Positions 58,036-64,000 of a stretch of DNA of 64,000 nucleotides are shown in pieces. This DNA comes from Brucella daejeonensis (GTDB lineage: Bacteria > Pseudomonadota > Alphaproteobacteria > Rhizobiales > Rhizobiaceae): NCBI RefSeq assembly GCF_014199265.1, contig NZ_JACIJG010000004.1:186001-250000 (forward strand), given 5' to 3'. Position 1 is the stretch's first letter, and every line of letters starts with the position of its first letter. The notes beneath the pieces were generated by a model. The model ran no database searches. It was not told where the DNA came from and saw only the letters and a program-made list of their open reading frames with translations. Made by a program: the position numbers and the translations under genes.

Positions 58036-59337
58036 CTAGCCGAAGACGCGCTTGAAGATGGTATCCACATGCTTGGTGTGATAGCCGAGATCGAATTTTT
58101 CGCGGATCTGTTCTTCGGAAAGCGCGGCGCGTACTTCCGCGTCACCCAGCAGTTCCTCAAGGAAGTCGGCACCCTTTTCCCAGACTTTCATCGCGTTGCG
58201 CTGCACGAGACGATAGGAATCCTCACGCGATACGCCAGCTTGCGTCAGCGCCAGAAGAACGCGCTGCGAATGCACCAGACCACGGAACTTGTTCATGTTT
58301 TTCAGCATGTTGTCCGGGTAGATGACCAGCTTTTCGATCACGTTGGCCAGACGGTTCAGCGCGAAATCGAGCGTGATGGTAGTGTCGGGGCCGATGGCGC
58401 GTTCGACGCTCGAATGCGAAATATCGCGTTCGTGCCAGAGAGCCACGTTTTCCATCGCTGGCGTTACCGACATGCGCACCAGACGGGCGAGGCCGGTCAG
58501 GTTTTCGGTCAGAACCGGGTTGCGCTTGTGCGGCATGGCGGACGAACCCTTCTGGCCGGGCGAGAAGAACTCTTCCGCTTCCAGAACTTCGGTGCGCTGC
58601 ATGTGACGGATTTCGATGGCGACGTTTTCCATCGAGGAAGCAATGACGCCGAGTGTCGCGAAGAACATCGCATGACGGTCACGCGGGATGACCTGCGTGG
58701 AAACCGGCTCCGCTGCAAGACCAAGCTTGGCGCAGACATATTCCTCGACGCGCGGGTCTATATTGGCGAAAGTGCCGACAGCGCCGGAGATCGCGCCGGT
58801 GGCGATTTCGGCGCGTGCCGCGACGAGGCGCGCGCGGTTGCGCGTCATTTCGGCATAGAAGCGCGCGAAGGTGAGGCCCATCGTGGTCGGTTCGGCATGA
58901 ATGCCGTGACTGCGGCCGATGCGTACCGTGTCCTTGTGCTCGAAAGCGCGCTTTTTGAGCGCTTCCAGCACGCGATCCATATCGGCGAGCAGCAGATCGG
59001 CGGCGCGCACGAGTTGGACGTTGAGCGTCGTGTCGAGCACGTCCGAAGAAGTCATGCCCTGATGCACGAAACGGCTGTCCGGGCCGATGAATTCGGCCAG
59101 GTGGGTCAGAAACGCGATGACGTCATGCTTGGTGACGGCTTCGATTTCATCGATGCGGGCGACGTCGAATTTCGCCACGCTGCCCTTTTCCCAGATGGTC
59201 TTGGCCGCTTCCTTCGGGATGACGCCAAGCTGAGCCAGCGCTTCGCAAGCATAGGCTTCGATCTCGAACCAGATGCGGAATTTCGTTTCCGGTGACCAGA
59301 TGGCGACCATTTCGGGCCGGGAATAGCGCGGGATCAT
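58036..59337 (-). CDS. purB: Adenylosuccinate lyase
   Basis: This 433-residue lyase of the aspartase/fumarase superfamily acts twice in purine synthesis (SAICAR to AICAR and adenylosuccinate to AMP). It begins MIPRYSRPEMVAIWSPETKF, with GMTSSDVLDT, RSHGIHAEPTTMG and the signature loop GSSAMPHKRNPVLTENLTGL. It starts at ATG 59337, 24 bases from rpe on the same strand. Confidence 0.97.
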   Translation of the reverse strand: MIPRYSRPEMVAIWSPETKFRIWFEIEAYACEALAQLGVIPKEAAKTIWEKGSVAKFDVARIDEIEAVTKHDVIAFLTHLAEFIGPDSRFVHQGMTSSDVLDTTLNVQLVRAADLLLADMDRVLEALKKRAFEHKDTVRIGRSHGIHAEPTTMGLTFARFYAEMTRNRARLVAARAEIATGAISGAVGTFANIDPRVEEYVCAKLGLAAEPVSTQVIPRDRHAMFFATLGVIASSMENVAIEIRHMQRTEVLEAEEFFSPGQKGSSAMPHKRNPVLTENLTGLARLVRMSVTPAMENVALWHERDISHSSVERAIGPDTTITLDFALNRLANVIEKLVIYPDNMLKNMNKFRGLVHSQRVLLALTQAGVSREDSYRLVQRNAMKVWEKGADFLEELLGDAEVRAALSEEQIREKFDLGYHTKHVDTIFKRVFG

Positions 59338-59361
59338 TGGCGTATCCTGTAGAGAGTGTGT

Positions 59362-60039
59362 TTAATTTTTGCGAGCGGCTTCTGCCGCTGCACGAATGGC
59401 GTCGATATTGGCGCGATAGGACGCGACCGAATTGCCCTTATAGACGGCGGAACCGGCGACGAGGATATTCGCTCCGGCAGCGGCCACCAGACCGGCGGTT
59501 TCGGGCGTGATGCCGCCATCCACCTCGATGTCGATGGGGCGGTCGCCGACCATTTCGCGCACGCGGGCGATTTTTTCCAGCATGGACGGAATGAATTTCT
59601 GTCCGCCGAAGCCCGGATTGACCGTCATGATAAGGATCAGATCCACATCGTCCAGCACATTGGATAGCGCCTCGACCGGCGTGGCCGGATTAAGCGAAAT
59701 GCCCACTTTCTTGCCAAGCGCGCGGATGGATTGCAGCGAGCGGTGCGTATGCGCGCCAGCTTCGGCATGAACCGTAATCAGGTCGCAACCTGCATCGGCG
59801 AAGGGCTCCAGATAGGGATCGCAGGGGGCAATCATCAAATGCGCGTCGAAGAATGCTTTCGTGCGCGGACGGATCGTTTTCACCACCTGCGGACCGAAGG
59901 TGATGTTCGGCACGAAATGACCGTCCATGACGTCGATATGGACCCAGTCGGCACCGGCTTCCAGCACGGCATCGACTTCCTCACCAAGTCGCGCGAAATC
60001 GGCGGAAAGAATGGAAGGGGCGATGGCGATGGGGCGCAT
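59362..60039 (-). CDS. rpe: Ribulose-phosphate 3-epimerase
   Basis: This 225-residue TIM-barrel enzyme of the pentose-phosphate pathway starts [20 protein letters not shown]. It has [14 protein letters not shown] (metal-binding His/Asp), [24 protein letters not shown] and the phosphate-binding AGSAVYKG. It lies between purB and the lipid A acyltransferase gene, all on the minus strand. Confidence 0.96.
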   Translation of the reverse strand: MRPIAIAPSILSADFARLGEEVDAVLEAGADWVHIDVMDGHFVPNITFGPQVVKTIRPRTKAFFDAHLMIAPCDPYLEPFADAGCDLITVHAEAGAHTHRSLQSIRALGKKVGISLNPATPVEALSNVLDDVDLILIMTVNPGFGGQKFIPSMLEKIARVREMVGDRPIDIEVDGGITPETAGLVAAAGANILVAGSAVYKGNSVASYRANIDAIRAAAEAARKN

Positions 60040-60093
60040 GAAAAAAAACTCCGTGGAAGCTGGGCTTGCCCTAACATAAGGGGAGAAAAAGTC

Positions 60094-61020
60094 CTATCCC
60101 CAGCGCTTGTGGAACCACATCCACTGGCCGGGATATTCGCGCACCCATTGCTCGACCGTGTCGTTCAGCAATTGCGCCGTAGCGTCGATGTCGATCTGGC
60201 CCTTGTCATCGCGGGGCAGTTCCATGCGCTCATGGAGTTCCAGCCGGTAGCGTCCGCCGGGCAGACGGATGCAGCGCGCCGGATAAACGTCGCAATCATA
60301 TTGCCGCGCCAGCTTGGCCAGAAGCGGATTGGTCTTTACGGGACGATTGAAGAAGGTGGACGGAATGCCGCGCGAAAATTTTTGATCCACCAGCATGCCG
60401 ACATTGCCGCCATCGCCAAGAATACCGGCCAGCGCCCAGGCCGCGCCCGCCTTGGAAGGGACGAGATGGCCCATATTGGTGCGGCGGGCTTTCAGAACCT
60501 TCTTGGCGACATAGGGATTGTTTGGCGGACGAAACAGCGCCGTGACATTGAGGCCAAAGGTGGCGGCGCAGATCGGCAGAAGCTCGAAATTGCCGGTATG
60601 GGCGGTGAAGAAGATATGCGGCTTCTTTTCATCGCGCAGGCGCTCGAAGATCGGAATGCCATCCACTTCGATCAGGCCGGGCTTGGCGGCATGGGGATCG
60701 AAATCGAAAATCGCGTCGAGGAAAATATATTCCGCGAGGAGGCGCGCCATGGAATCCCACATGTCGCGTGCGATGTCTTCGATTTCCGCTTCGCTTTTTT
60801 CGGGATAGGCCGCGCGTATATTATTGGTGGCTACCTTGTGGCGCGACGTCAGCGGTCCGACAATGCGGGCCACTTTGGCCGTAAAGCTGATCGCAGCCCT
60901 GGCTGGAAACAGGCGCAAAAGGCCGAGCAGCACGAACACGGCCTGTGCCCAGAGCCAGTAATTGAACTGCTTGAACTTGCGCGACCAGCGAAAGAGCAGA
61001 AGCTTCAGTTTGAACATCAT
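60094..61020 (-). CDS. lpxXL: Lipid A very-long-chain acyltransferase (HtrB/LpxXL-type)
   Basis: This 308-residue lysophospholipid acyltransferase has a hydrophobic N-terminal anchor (about 20-45) and the catalytic motif FFTAHTGNFELLP (HX4E type), followed by NIRAAYPEKSEAEIED. The acceptor block is FFNRPVKTNPLLAKLARQYD. It is downstream of adhXL and fabF1XL, the order known for the Rhizobium acpXL-fabZXL-fabF2XL-fabF1XL-adh2XL-lpxXL cluster. It should transfer 27-hydroxyoctacosanoate to lipid A at the inner membrane. Assignment rests strongly on this context. Confidence 0.88.
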   Translation of the reverse strand: MMFKLKLLLFRWSRKFKQFNYWLWAQAVFVLLGLLRLFPARAAISFTAKVARIVGPLTSRHKVATNNIRAAYPEKSEAEIEDIARDMWDSMARLLAEYIFLDAIFDFDPHAAKPGLIEVDGIPIFERLRDEKKPHIFFTAHTGNFELLPICAATFGLNVTALFRPPNNPYVAKKVLKARRTNMGHLVPSKAGAAWALAGILGDGGNVGMLVDQKFSRGIPSTFFNRPVKTNPLLAKLARQYDCDVYPARCIRLPGGRYRLELHERMELPRDDKGQIDIDATAQLLNDTVEQWVREYPGQWMWFHKRWG

Positions 61021-61033
61021 AGGCTTGGCAGGC

Positions 61034-62062
61034 TCACTCTATGGTCAGAATGATCTTGCCGAAGACGTCGCGGCCTTCCATGCGCTTCAGGGCGGTGTCG
61101 ATGTCGTTGAAGCCGACCACCGTATCGATGACCGGATGCACGATGCCGCGCGCCATTTTCTGCATGGCGTCAGCCATGTTTTCCATGCGGCAGCCAAAAG
61201 AACCGAAAATCTTGAGCTGCTGCTGGAAGAGCTGCATCAGGTTCATGTTGGTCGAAACGCCCGAGGTCGAGCCGCAGGTGACGAGACGCGCGCCACGCTT
61301 CATGCACAGCATCGAGCCCGCCCAGGTATCCGCGCCGACATGCTCGAAAACCACGTCCACGCCTTTTTTCTTGGTGAGCTTGCGCACCACGCCTTCAAAA
61401 CGGTCTTCGCGGTAATTGATGACGTGATCGGCACCCAGCGCCTTGGCTTTTTCGATCTTGTCGTCGGAGCCGACCGTGGTGATGACGGTGCAGCCCATCT
61501 TTTTGGCAAGCTGGATGGCTGCCGTGCCGATGCCGGAGCCGCCTGCCTGAACGAGAACGGTTTCGCCCGGCTGGAGTTTGGCATTGTCGAACAGCATGTG
61601 CTCGACCGTGCCGAAGGTGACGGGCGCAACAGCGGCAGCGATGGCATCCACACCGGGAGGGGCTGCGACCAGCAGGCGGGCAGGCAAGTTCACCGCTTCG
61701 CAGGCAAAGCCGTCGAGGTGGAAACCGTGCACGCCGCCGACATGTTCGCACAGATTGTCACGACCTTCACGGCAGGCGTGGCAGAGGCCGCAGGTGCGTG
61801 CGCCATAGATCGAAACGAGCTGGCCGGGCAGCAGATTGGAAACGCCTGGACCGACCGCATCGACAATGCCCGAGGCTTCCGCGCCGATCACCAGCGGCAT
61901 CTTGCGCTTGGCGAATGCCATGCCGCGCCAGCCCCATACGTCGATATGGTTGAGCGCGACGGCCTTGATCTTCACGGTCACTTCGCCAAGGCCGGGCGGC
62001 GGCGGGGGCGCTATATCGGTGATTTCAAGGCGGCGGTCATCGAGAAGCTGCAAGGCGCGCAT
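61034..62062 (-). CDS. adhXL: Zinc-type alcohol dehydrogenase of the XL lipid A cluster
   Basis: This 342-residue medium-chain dehydrogenase starts MRALQLLDDRRLEITDIAPP. It has the GroES-like zinc-site region YGARTCGLCHACREGRDNLC (structural zinc cysteines), the Rossmann motif VLVQAGGSGIGTAAIQLAKK and the QOR-like VVFEHVGADTW. Within the cluster it presumably acts as an enoyl reductase or dehydrogenase during very-long-chain fatty-acid synthesis on AcpXL. It is 13 bases upstream of lpxXL. Confidence 0.85.
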   Translation of the reverse strand: MRALQLLDDRRLEITDIAPPPPPGLGEVTVKIKAVALNHIDVWGWRGMAFAKRKMPLVIGAEASGIVDAVGPGVSNLLPGQLVSIYGARTCGLCHACREGRDNLCEHVGGVHGFHLDGFACEAVNLPARLLVAAPPGVDAIAAAVAPVTFGTVEHMLFDNAKLQPGETVLVQAGGSGIGTAAIQLAKKMGCTVITTVGSDDKIEKAKALGADHVINYREDRFEGVVRKLTKKKGVDVVFEHVGADTWAGSMLCMKRGARLVTCGSTSGVSTNMNLMQLFQQQLKIFGSFGCRMENMADAMQKMARGIVHPVIDTVVGFNDIDTALKRMEGRDVFGKIILTIE

Positions 62063-62082
62063 TGGCTCTTCCTTTCATGGCA

Positions 62083-62114
62083 TGATCCCGGACAGGGTTC
62101 GCCATCCGGGATCA
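62083..62114 (-). other. Hairpin between fabF1XL and adhXL
   Basis: TGATCCCGGA (62083-62092) and TCCGGGATCA (62105-62114) form a perfect 10-pair stem in the 81-base gap. It has no U-run, so it probably affects mRNA processing or stability within the operon rather than termination. Confidence 0.5.
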
Positions 62115-62143
62115 TCAGGAAAATTAAATAAGTGTCGGACGGA

Positions 62144-63421
<1,278 letters not shown>

Positions 63422-63422
63422 C

Positions 63423-64000
63423 TTATGCTCTCACCAGCTTTGCAGCACCTTCGGCGCGGGTAGCTCCAACCGTTGTGACGATGGCTTCGCTGATTGCGCC
63501 GCCAGCGGCTTTCTCCGATGCGTCGAGCGGTGCGAAAGCTTCGCCCTTCGATACCGAAATGGCGGCCAGCGCCAGCGCCAGCGGGAACTGTGCTTCGCGC
63601 ATATGGCCGGTCAGGCCTGAAATGCCGCGATAGGCAGCGGAGATGCCGTCAAGCGCCGATTTCTCGGCTGCTGTCGCTTCATGCGCGCCTGATGCGCCAG
63701 AAACGATGTAAGTTGCTTCCTTGCCGCCATTCACGGTCAGAACCAGATCGCGAACGGTTTTCGCAAGGTCGTCCTGATCGCGGCGGATCTGGGCGCTTTC
63801 GATGCCGGTAATTTCGGCATAGGCGCGCGCGGCGCGCTTTTGCGCATGATCGGCATTTTCCAGCACGAGAAACACGCCGCCCGAACCGGAAACCATACCG
63901 CCGCCAGCCGAACCCTGCCGCTGCCACAGTGGCGCCCAGCCGTCATGCTTGAGCAGGCCGCCCAGTTCGTGACCGAGAATCATGTCGAAATGTTCGGCAT
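63423..64000 (-). CDS. fabF2XL: Beta-ketoacyl-ACP synthase-like, XL cluster (FabF2XL), N-terminus outside window
   Basis: The 192 visible C-terminal codons, in frame to the right edge, form the second half of a thiolase-fold synthase (GGGMVSGSGGVFLVLENADH, ISGLTGHMREAQFPLALALA). The position of the first catalytic His reads SGASGAHEAT instead of NAHGT, and the Lys before the second GH is lost, so the protein looks catalytically impaired. It ends 1 base before fabF1XL and probably partners it as a chain-length-factor-like subunit. The active-site cysteine lies outside the window. Confidence 0.8.
   Translation of the reverse strand, partial: AEHFDMILGHELGGLLKHDGWAPLWQRQGSAGGGMVSGSGGVFLVLENADHAQKRAARAYAEITGIESAQIRRDQDDLAKTVRDLVLTVNGGKEATYIVSGASGAHEATAAEKSALDGISAAYRGISGLTGHMREAQFPLALALAAISVSKGEAFAPLDASEKAAGGAISEAIVTTVGATRAEGAAKLVRA

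Overview
The window is a 64 kb piece of an alphaproteobacterial chromosome of about 60% GC. Gene content and order point to the Rhizobiales and most likely to Brucella/Ochrobactrum: a complete nuoA-N cluster followed by birA, RNase J and methylmalonyl-CoA epimerase; proS-lolC-lolD-dnaE; purC-purS-purQ and purL with bolA and a CGFS glutaredoxin; and, at the right edge, the acpXL-type cluster for the very-long-chain acyl group of lipid A. This assignment rests on recognised protein families and gene order, not on a database search. I saw no insertion sequence, phage gene, integrase or CRISPR array.

Layout. 1-7966: a sugar ABC uptake operon (binding protein, two permeases, an argininosuccinate-lyase-like enzyme, ATPase, PfkB-type kinase) divergent from a ROK repressor. 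8130-10950: an AT-rich gene for a degenerate asparagine-synthetase-like protein between tRNA-Val and two tandemly duplicated tRNA-Asp units. 11070-11165: a 31-residue membrane ORF. 11852-26798: all fourteen complex I genes on one strand, mostly overlapping or tightly spaced. 26823-30100: birA, rnj, mce and a DUF1467 gene. 30900-38414: proS, lolC, lolD, a 28-codon gene with a LexA-type box, and dnaE. 38549-41670: an oxidoreductase/HxlR pair, a DUF3008 gene, and two envelope or secreted proteins. 42006-44489: rpsD, ttcA and an inositol-phosphatase-family gene. 44849-54681: mainly minus-strand genes, namely a Bcr/CflA exporter, grxD, bolA, purL, a MocR regulator divergent from a DUF1127 gene, a lipoprotein, a GST, purQ, purS and purC. 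54935-57722: the ATP synthase zeta inhibitor, an HpcH aldolase, an RBBP9-type hydrolase and a two-domain VOC protein. 58036-64000, minus strand: purB, rpe, lpxXL, adhXL, fabF1XL and the 3' part of fabF2XL.

Functionally the window is mostly core metabolism: respiration (nuo, ATP synthase zeta), translation (proS, rpsD, ttcA, tRNAs), replication (dnaE), de novo purine synthesis (purC/S/Q/L/B), lipoprotein export (lol) and outer-membrane lipid A (XL cluster). The accessory parts are the ABC/lyase/kinase operon and the tRNA-flanked amidotransferase-like gene.

The most interesting unlabelled object is at 34554-34732. A -35-like element, a GAAC-N7-GAAC box (the alphaproteobacterial LexA operator pattern), a Shine-Dalgarno sequence, a 28-codon single-helix membrane ORF and a compact intrinsic terminator together form a complete miniature gene. 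Its design resembles SOS-induced micro-inhibitors of division such as SidA of Caulobacter.
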